A DNA stretch of 8,804 nt from Hyphomicrobiales bacterium (GCA_003558415.1 PWLT01000412.1:1-8804); one strand, 5' to 3'; positions 1-6,559 are shown, numbered from the stretch's first letter. Notes: generated by a model not told the origin, from the letters alone. Translations and numbers: made by a program.

Positions 1-673
1 CCACATGGCTGCTCTCGGCCATCGCCGCGATGAAGATGAACACCGCGATCAGGATAAGCAGCGGGTTGCCCGCCATCAGCCCCAGGAACCCGAAGAGAAA
101 CGCCATCACCTGCCCGCCCCGGGCCGCGATCTGCGTGGCCTTGGCGCGGGGCATCTGCGTTGCAAGGATCGCGCGAAACACCCGCCCACCATCCATCGGA
201 AAGGCCGGCAGCATGTTGAACAGAACCAGAAACAGGTTGACCACCGCCACCCGTGCCCAGAACCCCTCGCGCGGATCCTCGATCGCCATGAGCGCCTCGA
301 CGCTGGTGTCGACCCCGATGATGAACACCAGAAATGCCCAGATCACCACGTTCACCGCAGGCCCGGCCAGCGCGACCATGATCTCCTGACCCGGTTTTTC
401 CGGCATCCGCTCCAGCCGCGCCAGCCCGCCGATGGGCAGCAGCGTGATGTCGGGTGTCTTGATCCCGTAGCGCCGGGCCATCAGCGCATGGCCGAATTCA
501 TGCGCCACCACGCAGGTGAAAAGCACCAGAATGAAGATGATGTTGACCACCGCCGCCATCGGCCCCACGGCGATCCAGGCCGCCGCGCCGATCCATGCCA
601 GAAGCAGGAAGAAGGTCGCGTGCACGCGCAGCTCCGAGCCGAAAAGCCGGCCGATCGGAAAGGACCATGTCAT
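1..673 (-). CDS. Site-2-type M50 membrane zinc metalloprotease (C-terminus cut by window edge)
   Basis: Intramembrane zinc protease of the M50 (site-2 protease/SpoIVFB-like) family, expected in the inner membrane; the substrate cannot be told from sequence. Translating the minus strand from ATG at 673 gives 224 residues before the window ends. Visible features are a first hydrophobic segment at about residues 20-36, a second at about 40-57 leading into the zinc motif HEFGH at 58-62 (H58, H62 ligands, E59 catalytic), a hydrophobic stretch after LAGPAVN at about 102-120, the second family motif NMLPAFPMDGGR at 153-164 (D161 third ligand), and a further hydrophobic segment at about 200-219. Members of this type often continue into C-terminal CBS domains, which would lie outside the window. 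A GGAG ribosome site lies 9 bases before the start. The gene is divergent from preT, and nothing ties it to pyrimidine breakdown apart from the shared promoter region. Family assignment is secure, function is not. Confidence 0.9.
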   Translation of the reverse strand, partial: MTWSFPIGRLFGSELRVHATFFLLLAWIGAAAWIAVGPMAAVVNIIFILVLFTCVVAHEFGHALMARRYGIKTPDITLLPIGGLARLERMPEKPGQEIMVALAGPAVNVVIWAFLVFIIGVDTSVEALMAIEDPREGFWARVAVVNLFLVLFNMLPAFPMDGGRVFRAILATQMPRAKATQIAARGGQVMAFLFGFLGLMAGNPLLILIAVFIFIAAMAESSHV

Positions 674-765
674 CGCGGATCGCTCCTTCTGGCGGTCATG
701 TTCCCAGCCAAGATAGACAGTCCAAGCGGCGGTGCAACCACACCGCCGACGCGGCCCGGAGTGAA

Positions 766-783
766 TTTTACCAATTGATAAAA
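766..783. promoter_or_regulatory. 18-bp palindrome, candidate operator between M50 gene and preT
   Basis: TTTTACCAATTGATAAAA pairs at 8 of 9 symmetric positions around a central CAATTG, in an AT-rich island inside otherwise GC-rich DNA. It sits 63 bp before the preT start (847) and 92 bp before the divergent M50 start (673), where a shared operator would be expected. It does not resemble the TTGAC-N6-GTCAA sites at 5083-5131, so a different regulator is implied. The half-site TTACCAA is loosely GntR-like (inference). A second small symmetric element, ACAGGACCTGT (785-795), follows directly. The rest of the 173-bp spacer (674-846) holds no further clear signal apart from the preT ribosome site; no convincing -35/-10 pair could be assigned. 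Confidence 0.45.
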
Positions 784-835
784 AACAGGACCTGTGGCAG
801 CATCAAACCAGAGCCAGAACAAGCCAGACAACCGG

Positions 836-840
836 GGAGG
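836..840 (+). promoter_or_regulatory. Ribosome binding site deciding the GTG start of preT
   Basis: GGAGG lies 6 bases before GTG at 847. The reading frame stays open upstream to an ATG at 595, but that extension runs through the divergent promoter region and into the M50 gene and has no family-like sequence, so GTG at 847 is preferred. A TTG at 841 in the same frame is too close to the ribosome site. Confidence 0.75.
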
Positions 841-846
841 TTGAAC

Positions 847-2178
847 GTGACAAGCCCGCTGACACCGGGCATCACCGCGGGGCGTCTCGCCCCCGAGGTG
901 ATCGCCGAGAATTTTTCGGATCTGCACCCCGATCTTGACCCGCACGAGGCCATGGTCGCCGCGGATCGCTGCTATTTCTGCCATGACGCGCCCTGCGTGA
1001 CCGCCTGCCCCACCGAGATCGACATCCCGCTCTTCATCCGCCAGATTCAGGCCGGCCAGCCCGAGGCCGCGGCGCGCACGATCTTTGACCAGAACATCCT
1101 GGGCGGCATGTGCGCGCGCGTCTGCCCGACCGAAACGCTGTGCGAGGGCGCCTGCGTGCGCGAGATCGCCGAAGGCAAGCCGGTCGAGATCGGCCGGCTG
1201 CAACGCCACGCCACCGACCGGCTGATGGCCCGCAACAGCCACCCCTATGCACGCGCCGCCGCCACCGGCAAGCGCGTGGCGGTCGTGGGCGCGGGACCGG
1301 CGGGCATGGCCTGCGCACACAGGCTGGCGATGCACGGCCATGACGTGGTGGTGTATGAGGCCCGCCCCAAGCCCGGCGGGCTGAACGAATACGGCATCGC
1401 CGCCTACAAGACGCCGAGCGATTTCGCGCAGGACGAGGTCGAGTGGCTGCTGGGCATCGGCGGGATCGAGATCCGCCACGGCCAGGCGCTGGGGCGCGAG
1501 ATCACGCTCGAGGCGCTGCGCGCCGAGCATGACGCGGTCTTCCTCGGCATGGGGCTTGCAGGCGTGAACGCGCTGCACACCGAGGGCGAGACCCGTGAGG
1601 GCGTGCGCGACGCCGTCGATTTCATCGCCGAGCTGCGACAGAGCAGCGATCTGAGCAAACTGCCCATCGGGCGCCGCGTGGTGGTGATCGGCGGCGGCAT
1701 GACGGCGGTGGATGCGGCCGTGCAGTCGCGGCTGCTGGGCGCGGAAGAGATCCACATGGTCTATCGCCGCGGGCGCGAGCGCATGAGCGCCTCCGAGCAT
1801 GAACTGACCCACGCCGCGACCGAGGGCGTGCGCATCGTCACCAATGCCCAGCCCGTCGCGATCCATGGCAACGGCGCCGCGCGCGAGGTCGAATTCGAAT
1901 ATACCGAGGACGGTCCCGACGGGTTGCGCCCCCTGGGCGAAACCTTCCGCCTGCCCGCCGATCAGGTCTTCAAGGCGATCGGCCAGCGGCTGGAGGGCGC
2001 GCCGGAAGGGCTGGTGATCGAGCACGGCAAGATCGCGGTCACCGGTGCGGGGCGCACCGGGCTCGACGGGGTCTGGGCCGGGGGCGACTGCACAGGTGGC
2101 GGCGAGGATCTCACCGTCACCGCGGTGGCACAGGGCCGCGACGCGGCCGAGGACATCAACGCCCATCTGATGGGCTGA
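847..2178 (+). CDS. preT: NAD(P)H-dependent dihydropyrimidine dehydrogenase, PreT (PydX) subunit
   Basis: Electron-input subunit of bacterial dihydropyrimidine dehydrogenase: it takes electrons from a nicotinamide cofactor through FAD and two iron-sulfur clusters to PreA, which reduces uracil or thymine. From GTG at 847 the protein has 443 residues and corresponds to the N-terminal half of animal DPD. N-terminal cluster cysteines are C42, C45, C50, C54 and C89, C93, C99, C103. Q119 falls exactly 16 residues after C103, matching the unusual glutamine cluster ligand of mammalian DPD (Q156 after C140). An FAD Rossmann motif VVGAGPAGMACA is at about residues 142-153, a nucleotide-binding motif VVIGGGMTAVDAA in the middle, and a C-terminal FAD motif (GVWAGGDCTGGG) near the end. 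The known E. coli PreT and Pseudomonas PydX have the same layout. preA follows after a 124-bp structured gap. Glutamate synthase small subunit is a related family, but the adjacent preA settles the call. Confidence 0.95.
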   Translation: MTSPLTPGITAGRLAPEVIAENFSDLHPDLDPHEAMVAADRCYFCHDAPCVTACPTEIDIPLFIRQIQAGQPEAAARTIFDQNILGGMCARVCPTETLCEGACVREIAEGKPVEIGRLQRHATDRLMARNSHPYARAAATGKRVAVVGAGPAGMACAHRLAMHGHDVVVYEARPKPGGLNEYGIAAYKTPSDFAQDEVEWLLGIGGIEIRHGQALGREITLEALRAEHDAVFLGMGLAGVNALHTEGETREGVRDAVDFIAELRQSSDLSKLPIGRRVVVIGGGMTAVDAAVQSRLLGAEEIHMVYRRGRERMSASEHELTHAATEGVRIVTNAQPVAIHGNGAAREVEFEYTEDGPDGLRPLGETFRLPADQVFKAIGQRLEGAPEGLVIEHGKIAVTGAGRTGLDGVWAGGDCTGGGEDLTVTAVAQGRDAAEDINAHLMG

Positions 2179-2199
2179 GGAACCCGCCGCCGGCGGATC

Positions 2200-2244
2200 G
2201 GCCGGAACGCAATGCGCCTCCTCCTCCCGCGCACCGTTCCGGCC
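2200..2244 (+). other. Stem-loop between preT and preA
   Basis: A perfect 10-bp inverted repeat (GGCCGGAACG at 2200-2209, CGTTCCGGCC at 2235-2244) encloses a second perfect 5-bp stem (TGCGC at 2213-2217, GCGCA at 2229-2233) with an 11-base pyrimidine loop. It is followed by AGCGAAAAAAC and not by a T run, so it is not a standard intrinsic terminator on the plus strand. A 10-bp perfect palindrome, CCGCCGGCGG, lies just upstream at 2187-2196. A likely role is mRNA stabilisation or adjustment of PreT/PreA ratio (inference). Confidence 0.55.
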
Positions 2245-2302
2245 AGCGAAAAAACGAAGCGCCGTTCAGCCGGCCGGCACGCTCAACAGGGAGACATGTG
2301 AC

Positions 2303-3604
2303 ATGGCCAATCTCGCCACGGATTTCATCGGCATCCGTTCGCCCAACCCGTTCTGGCTCGCCTCGGCGCCGCCCACGGACAAGGAATACAACGTCACCCG
2401 CGCCTTCAGGGCCGGCTGGGGCGGCGTGGTGTGGAAGACGCTGGGCTTCGACCCCCATATCGTCAATGTCAACGGGCCGCGCTATGGCGCCGTGTGGGGC
2501 GCCGACCGCAGGCTGCTGGGGCTCAACAATATCGAGCTGATCACCGACCGCCCGCTGGAGGTGAACCTGCGCGAGATCAAGAAGGTCAAGCGCGACTGGC
2601 CCGACCGCGCCGTGGTGGTCAGCCTGATGGTGCCCTGCGACGAAGCAAGCTGGAAAACCATACTGCCCATGGTCGAGGAAACCGGCGCCGACGGGGTGGA
2701 GCTCAATTTCGGTTGCCCCCACGGGATGAGCGAGCGCGGCATGGGCTCGGCCGTGGGCCAGGTGCCGGAATATATCGAGATGGTCACCCGCTGGTGCAAG
2801 GCGCATACGCGCATGCCGGTGATCGTCAAGCTTACCCCCAACATCACCGATATCCGCCACCCCGCCCGCGCCGCGCATGCCGGGGGCGCCGATGCGGTGA
2901 GCCTGATCAACACGGTCTCCTCGATCACCTCGGTCGATCTGGACCTCATGGCGCCCGAGCCCACCATCGACGGCAAGGGCACGCATGGCGGCTATTGCGG
3001 CCCGGCGGTCAAGCCCATCGCGCTCAACATGGTCGCCGAGATCGCGCGCGACCCCGAGACGGCCGGACTGCCGATCAGCGGTATCGGCGGCGTGACGACC
3101 TGGCGTGACGCGGCAGAGTTCCTGGCGCTGGGTGCGGGCAATGTGCAGGTCTGCACGGCGGCGATGACCTATGGCTTCGGCATCATCAAGGAGCTTACCG
3201 CAGGACTGAGCCTGTGGATGGACGAGAAGGGGTATGGCGCGGTCTCCGACGTGGTCGGGCGCGCGGTGCCCAATGTCACCGACTGGCAACACCTCAACCT
3301 CAACTACGTCACCAAGGCACGCATCGATCAGGACCTCTGCATCAAGTGCGGGCGTTGCTACGCCGCCTGCGAGGATACCTCGCACCAGGCGATCTCCATG
3401 ACCGAGGATCGTGTCTTTGACGTGATCGACGCGGAATGCGTGGCCTGCAACCTGTGCGTCAATGTCTGCCCGGTCGAGGGCTGCATCACCATGGAGCGCC
3501 TTCCGACGGGAGCGGTGGACGAACGCACCGGCCAGACCGTGTCCGCCGAGCATGGCGACTGGAAGACGCATCCCAACAATCCGATGGCCGCGGCCGCCGA
3601 ATGA
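2303..3604 (+). CDS. preA: NAD(P)H-dependent dihydropyrimidine dehydrogenase, PreA (PydA) catalytic subunit
   Basis: Catalytic subunit that reduces uracil and thymine to the 5,6-dihydro forms on FMN, the first step of the reductive pathway; cytoplasmic, complexed with PreT. The 433-residue protein has an FMN TIM barrel (about 1-310) and a C-terminal two-[4Fe-4S] ferredoxin domain. Residues aligned with DPD active-site positions are present: K45 in VWKT, N76, N135, catalytic C138 in NFGCPHGM, K176 in KLTPN and N203 in INTVS. The spacings C138-K176 (38) and C138-N203 (65) equal those of human DPD C671-K709 and C671-N736. The ferredoxin part has C346, C349, C352, C356 and C379, C382, C385, C389. 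ATG at 2303 follows AGGGAG (2288-2293) by 9 bases; the nearer ATG at 2296 is out of frame. The length agrees with E. coli PreA-type proteins, slightly extended at the C-terminus. Confidence 0.96.
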   Translation: MANLATDFIGIRSPNPFWLASAPPTDKEYNVTRAFRAGWGGVVWKTLGFDPHIVNVNGPRYGAVWGADRRLLGLNNIELITDRPLEVNLREIKKVKRDWPDRAVVVSLMVPCDEASWKTILPMVEETGADGVELNFGCPHGMSERGMGSAVGQVPEYIEMVTRWCKAHTRMPVIVKLTPNITDIRHPARAAHAGGADAVSLINTVSSITSVDLDLMAPEPTIDGKGTHGGYCGPAVKPIALNMVAEIARDPETAGLPISGIGGVTTWRDAAEFLALGAGNVQVCTAAMTYGFGIIKELTAGLSLWMDEKGYGAVSDVVGRAVPNVTDWQHLNLNYVTKARIDQDLCIKCGRCYAACEDTSHQAISMTEDRVFDVIDAECVACNLCVNVCPVEGCITMERLPTGAVDERTGQTVSAEHGDWKTHPNNPMAAAAE

Positions 3605-3629
3605 ACCGCGCTGGCCGCCAAGGCGTGTC

Positions 3630-3734
3630 GCGTTTGATCGGTTTCATCCCGCCCGGGCCGCTCGCGGCCCGGGCATGCGCCCCCCAGGCGGGCGCGTGCC
3701 CTCTGTAAGGCTCTGGACGGGCCCGATCAAACGC
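3630..3734. repeat. Structured intergenic element bounded by 12-bp inverted repeats
   Basis: GCGTTTGATCGG (3630-3641) and CCGATCAAACGC (3723-3734) are perfect inverted copies 105 bp end to end. Between them is an 11-bp perfect stem (3651-3661 with 3664-3674) and an overlapping 12-bp stem with one G-T pair (3671-3682 with 3690-3701); the last two share bases 3671-3674 and so compete at the edge. CCAAGGCG occurs on each side (3618-3625 and 3743-3750), but at unequal distance from the ends, so it is not a clean target duplication. It fills most of the 179-bp gap between the convergent ends of preA and the regulator. It looks like a REP/BIME-type or small MITE-like element; no coding potential is apparent. 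Confidence 0.5.
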
Positions 3735-3745
3735 CACTCCCTCCA

Positions 3746-3780
3746 AGGCGCGCCCCGGCCGAGTCCGGGGTCTCGCGCCT
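3746..3780. terminator. Putative bidirectional terminator hairpin between preA and regulator genes
   Basis: The stem is AGGCGCG (3746-3752) with CGCGCCT (3774-3780), continued by CCCCGG (3753-3758) with CCGGGG (3765-3770) around a 6-base loop; three unpaired bases (3771-3773) lie on one side. It stands between two converging genes and starts 3 bases beyond the stop of the minus-strand regulator, a usual terminator position. Neither strand shows a proper T run after it, so intrinsic termination would be inefficient or Rho-assisted. Confidence 0.45.
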
Positions 3781-3783
3781 CTT

Positions 3784-4395
3784 TCAAGGGGCAAGCAGGC
3801 GACGAAAGAGCATGAGCAGATGCGCCTCCGCGCCGTCCAGCGGCTCGGAGTCGTCATCGCGGAGCATGCGGATCTGGGCGTCGAAATCGGCGTAATGCTG
3901 GGTCAGCGCCCAGATCGAGAAGATCAGATGATAGGGGTCGAGATCGTTGATGCGCCCGGACGCCGCCCAGGCACGGATCAGCCGCGCCTTCTCGTCGACG
4001 AGTGTCTTCAATTCGCCCCTGATGAAGCCCTCGATACGCGGCGCGCCCTGCAGGATCTCGTTGGCAAACAGGCGGCTCTCGCACGGGAAGTCGCGTGACA
4101 TCTGCACCTTGCGGCGCACATAGGCGAGGATCTCCTCCTGCGGATCGCCCGCCGGGTCGATCTCGCGCAGCGGCGCGATCCAGGTGCCCAGAAGGTCGGT
4201 CAGCAGGGTTTCGTGGATCGCCTCCTTGCTGTCGAAATAATAGAGCACATTGGGCTTCGACAGCCCCGCCTCGGCGGCGATCTGGTCCACCGTGGAGCCG
4301 CGGAACCCGTGGCGCGAGAACACCTCCAGCGCGGCGCGAAGGATGATGCGGCGATTCTTGCGCTGGATGCGCGTGCCGGGAAGCATCTCGCTCAT
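3784..4395 (-). CDS. TetR-family regulator, RutR-like (downstream paralogue)
   Basis: Probable pyrimidine-responsive DNA-binding repressor, 203 residues, close to E. coli RutR in layout. The N-terminal helix-turn-helix is at about residues 35-55, with LSKPNVLYYFDSKEAI matching the RutR pattern VSKTNLLYYFPSKEAL. The C-terminal ligand domain keeps the family marks SRLFANEILQGAP (108-120) and IWALTQHYADF (161-171). W72, W162 and Q166 align with RutR W77, W167 and Q171, which I recall as lining the uracil pocket (from memory). Its ATG (4395-4393) overlaps the TGA of the upstream paralogue in an ATGA, so the two are probably co-transcribed and translationally coupled. It converges on preA. The ligand could be uracil, thymine, a dihydropyrimidine or beta-alanine; sequence alone cannot decide. 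Confidence 0.9.
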   Translation of the reverse strand: MSEMLPGTRIQRKNRRIILRAALEVFSRHGFRGSTVDQIAAEAGLSKPNVLYYFDSKEAIHETLLTDLLGTWIAPLREIDPAGDPQEEILAYVRRKVQMSRDFPCESRLFANEILQGAPRIEGFIRGELKTLVDEKARLIRAWAASGRINDLDPYHLIFSIWALTQHYADFDAQIRMLRDDDSEPLDGAEAHLLMLFRRLLAP

Positions 4396-5051
4396 GCACC
4401 CGCCCCCTCGGGCTGGAGCCCGATGCCGCGCAGGATGATCCCGCACACGGTTTCGGTGGCCGCGCGCCACTGTGCATCCGACAGCGCGCGCCCGCCATTG
4501 AGCGTCTCGATCTGATGGGCGAAATCGGCGTAATGCTGGGTCGTCGCCCAGATCATGTAGAGCAGCCAGCGCGGCTCCACCGGCCGGACCAGCCCGGCGG
4601 CGATCCACCGCTCGATCAACTCGATTCGTGTCTCGGTCCAGTCGCGCAGCGTCACCTCGAGATAGTCCTGGATGATCGGTGCGCCCTGCATCACCTCGTT
4701 GGCCCAGACCTTGGAGCCGTAGCGATGCGTGCGCGAGAGTTCCATCTTGCGCGCGATATAGCGGCTCAGCGCCACCTCGGGGCTGGCCGATGTCTCGAAG
4801 GAATCGGCCGCTTCGAGCCAGATGGTGAAGATGCGCTCGACCACCTGACGATAGAGCTTTTCCTTGGATTCGAAATAGTAATGCAGGTTCGCCTTGGGCA
4901 GCTCCGCCTGATCGGCGATAAGCTGCATCGTGGCGCCGCCGAAGCCGCGCTCGGCGAAGACGCGCTCGGCGCAGTCGAGGATCCGCCGCTCGATTTCCTC
5001 GCGCGACTCAGACCGGCTGCCCGGTTTCGGGGCACTTTGAGTCTCGTCCAT
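4392..5051 (-). CDS. TetR-family regulator, RutR-like (promoter-proximal paralogue)
   Basis: Second RutR-like TetR regulator, 219 residues, with a polar N-terminal tail of about 20 residues before the DNA-binding domain (helix-turn-helix about 40-60, LPKANLHYYFESKEKLY). The ligand domain holds SKVWANEVMQGAP (113-125) and IWATTQHYADF (167-177); W78, W168 and Q172 occupy the RutR pocket positions named for its neighbour. It shares the overall fold and motifs with the downstream gene but differs at many positions, so the pair is an old duplication or separate acquisition and not a recent copy. The ATG at 5051 is the only start in frame before the operators; its ribosome site is poor (a G-rich run ending about 12 bases upstream). 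The gene starts 31 bp from the first operator, so autoregulation is likely. Two RutR-type sites in its own promoter make it the best candidate binder. Confidence 0.92.
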   Translation of the reverse strand: MDETQSAPKPGSRSESREEIERRILDCAERVFAERGFGGATMQLIADQAELPKANLHYYFESKEKLYRQVVERIFTIWLEAADSFETSASPEVALSRYIARKMELSRTHRYGSKVWANEVMQGAPIIQDYLEVTLRDWTETRIELIERWIAAGLVRPVEPRWLLYMIWATTQHYADFAHQIETLNGGRALSDAQWRAATETVCGIILRGIGLQPEGAGA

Positions 5052-5082
5052 GCGCGGTTCGGCCCACCCCCGACAAACAATC

Positions 5083-5098
5083 TTGACTGGATGGTCAA
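5083..5098. promoter_or_regulatory. RutR-type operator 1
   Basis: TTGACTGGATGGTCAA is a TTGAC-N6-GTCAA palindrome. It agrees with the E. coli RutR consensus TTGACCANNTGGTCAA, as I recall it, at 12 of 14 defined positions. It lies 31 bp before the proximal regulator start and overlaps a possible -35 (TTGACT, 5083-5088) facing the aminotransferase operon. Confidence 0.8.
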
Positions 5099-5110
5099 CT
5101 CTGGTAGCGT
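5083..5110 (+). promoter_or_regulatory. Possible promoter of the aminotransferase operon
   Basis: TTGACT (5083-5088) and TAGCGT (5105-5110) are spaced 16 bp. The -35 is good and the -10 weak, common in GC-rich alphaproteobacteria. Transcription would start near 5117, inside operator 2, so a protein on either site would block it. The leader to the aminotransferase start would be about 97 bases. Tentative. Confidence 0.35.
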
Positions 5111-5113
5111 CAA

Positions 5114-5131
5114 TTTGACCACGCAGTCAAA
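5114..5131. promoter_or_regulatory. RutR-type operator 2
   Basis: TTTGACCACGCAGTCAAA has perfect 6-bp arms around a 6-bp centre and matches the recalled RutR consensus at 12 of 14 defined positions. The two sites mismatch in opposite halves. Its centre is 32 bp, about three helical turns, from that of operator 1, so both would face the same side of the DNA. It lies 82 bp before the aminotransferase start. Confidence 0.8.
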
Positions 5132-5213
5132 TGACGAAAAACCAGCCCGGCCGTCAAGCCCGACACGAGTGCGGCCCGAGACGGAGCCGGCGCGAGGATG
5201 GGGGAGAAACCGC

Positions 5214-6530
5214 ATGGCCCTTGACCGCCCCAACGATCTCAACGCGTTCTGGATGCCATTCACCGCGAATCGCCAGTTCAAGAAGGCGCCGCGCATGTTC
5301 GTGGCAGCCGAGGGGATGCACTATACCACCGCCGAGGGGCGGCAGGTGCTCGACGGCACCGCGGGGCTGTGGTGCTGCAATGCCGGGCACAAGCGCCCGC
5401 GCATTACCGAGGCGATCCAGAAACAGGCGGCCGAGCTCGACTACGCTCCGGCCTTCCAGATGGGCCATCCGCTGGCCTTCGATCTGGCCAACAAGCTGGT
5501 GGACATGGCGCCGGACGGGATGGCGCATGCCTTCTATACCAATTCCGGATCGGAAAGCGTTGAAACTGCATTGAAAATCGCCATCGCCTATCATCGTGCG
5601 CGCGGCGAGGGCTCGCGTACCCGGCTGATCGGGCGCGAGCGCGGCTATCACGGGGTGAATTTCGGCGGCATCTCGGTGGGCGGCATCGTCAATAACCGCC
5701 GCATGTTCGGCAGCCTGCTCACCGGCGTTGACCATCTGCCCCATACACATCTGCCGGAAAATGCCTGGACGCGCGGCCAGCCCGAGCATGGGGCGCATCT
5801 GGCCGATGAACTGGAGCGCATCGTCGCGCTGCACGGGGCCGAGACCGTCGCGGCGGTGATCGTGGAGCCGATGGCGGGATCGACCGGCGTGCTCTTGCCG
5901 CCCAAGGGGTATCTTGAAAAACTCAGGGAAATCTGCACGAAACACGGCATTCTTCTGATCTTCGATGAAGTCATCACCGGATTCGGGCGGCTGGGGTCGA
6001 GCTTCGCGGCCGAGCATTTCGACGTGCAGCCCGACATGATTACGCTCGCCAAAGGGCTCACCAACGGGGTGATCCCGATGGGCGCCGTGCTGGCCACCTC
6101 CGATATCCATGATGCCTTCATGCAAGGGCCGGAGCACGTGATCGAGCTCTTCCACGGCTACACCTATTCGGGCAACCCGATCGCCTCGGCCGCCGGGCTG
6201 GCCACGCTCGAGACCTATCGCGAGGAGGGGCTGTTCGAGCGCGCCGCTGAGCTTGCCCCCTACTGGGAAGAGGCGCTGCACTCCCTCAAGGGCACGCGCC
6301 ATGTGATCGACATCCGCAACATGGGGCTGATCGGCGCGGTGGAGCTCGAACCCATCGCGGGCCAACCCACCAAGCGCGCCTTCCAGGCGTTTCTCGACTG
6401 CTATGAGAAGGGCGTGCTGATCCGAACCACCGGCGATATCATCGCGCTTTCCCCGCCGCTGATCATCGAGAAGGCGCATATCGACCAGATCGTGGACACG
6501 CTGCGCGAGGTTCTCGACGCGCTCGAGTGA
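5214..6530 (+). CDS. Beta-alanine (omega-amino acid):pyruvate aminotransferase, class III PLP
   Basis: Transfers the amino group of beta-alanine to pyruvate, giving malonate semialdehyde and alanine; last step encoded here. The 438-residue cytoplasmic protein follows the Pseudomonas beta-alanine:pyruvate transaminase through its length: NAFWMPFTANRQFKKAPR near the start, GLWCCNAGH at 51-59 (W53), a YTNSGSES phosphate-binding region, GYHGVNFGG, D251 in IFDEVITGFGRLG, PLP lysine K280 in LAKGLTNG and HGYTYSGNP. R404 in LIRTTGD aligns with the flipping substrate-carboxylate arginine of omega-transaminases. ATG at 5214 has GGGGAG 7 bases upstream; an open frame reaching back to 4515 would run antisense through the regulator gene and is not coding. 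It is first in the operon and downstream of two RutR-type operators. Activity on beta-aminoisobutyrate from thymine is possible. A related omega-amine:pyruvate specificity cannot be excluded, but context favours beta-alanine. Confidence 0.93.
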   Translation: MALDRPNDLNAFWMPFTANRQFKKAPRMFVAAEGMHYTTAEGRQVLDGTAGLWCCNAGHKRPRITEAIQKQAAELDYAPAFQMGHPLAFDLANKLVDMAPDGMAHAFYTNSGSESVETALKIAIAYHRARGEGSRTRLIGRERGYHGVNFGGISVGGIVNNRRMFGSLLTGVDHLPHTHLPENAWTRGQPEHGAHLADELERIVALHGAETVAAVIVEPMAGSTGVLLPPKGYLEKLREICTKHGILLIFDEVITGFGRLGSSFAAEHFDVQPDMITLAKGLTNGVIPMGAVLATSDIHDAFMQGPEHVIELFHGYTYSGNPIASAAGLATLETYREEGLFERAAELAPYWEEALHSLKGTRHVIDIRNMGLIGAVELEPIAGQPTKRAFQAFLDCYEKGVLIRTTGDIIALSPPLIIEKAHIDQIVDTLREVLDALE

Positions 6531-6559
6531 CCCTCGCAGCCCGAAGGCTTCGCAGAGGG
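6531..6559 (+). other. Small stem-loop between aminotransferase and amidohydrolase genes
   Basis: CCCTC (6531-6535) pairs with GAGGG (6555-6559), GC (6536-6537) with GC (6552-6553), and AGCC (6538-6541) with GGCT (6546-6549) around a CGAA loop, leaving small bulges. It begins directly after the aminotransferase stop and is not followed by T residues, so it is more likely an mRNA structure than a terminator. Confidence 0.35.

Noticed and set aside
5..778. 257-residue plus-strand open frame at the left edge
   Set aside because: The minus strand here encodes an M50 protease with HEFGH and NMLPAFPMDGGR motifs; the plus frame is Arg/His/Pro-rich shadow.
595..846. N-terminal extension of preT from ATG at 595
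   Set aside because: It overlaps the divergent M50 gene and promoter palindrome; GTG at 847 has a good ribosome site and gives the family length.
670..2166. 498-residue antisense open frame opposite preT
   Set aside because: It mirrors the codon structure of a GC-rich gene, is rich in Ala/His/Arg/Asp without any recognisable motif, and preT on the other strand has full family features.
2156..3571. 471-residue antisense open frame opposite preA
   Set aside because: Same shadow effect; no motifs and no ribosome site, while preA has all catalytic residues.
4515..5213. N-terminal extension of the aminotransferase
   Set aside because: It is antisense to a RutR-like gene and crosses both operators; ATG at 5214 with GGGGAG gives the normal length.
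5131..5574. 147-residue frame starting at ATG 5131
   Set aside because: It overlaps about 360 bases of the aminotransferase in another frame and lacks a ribosome site.
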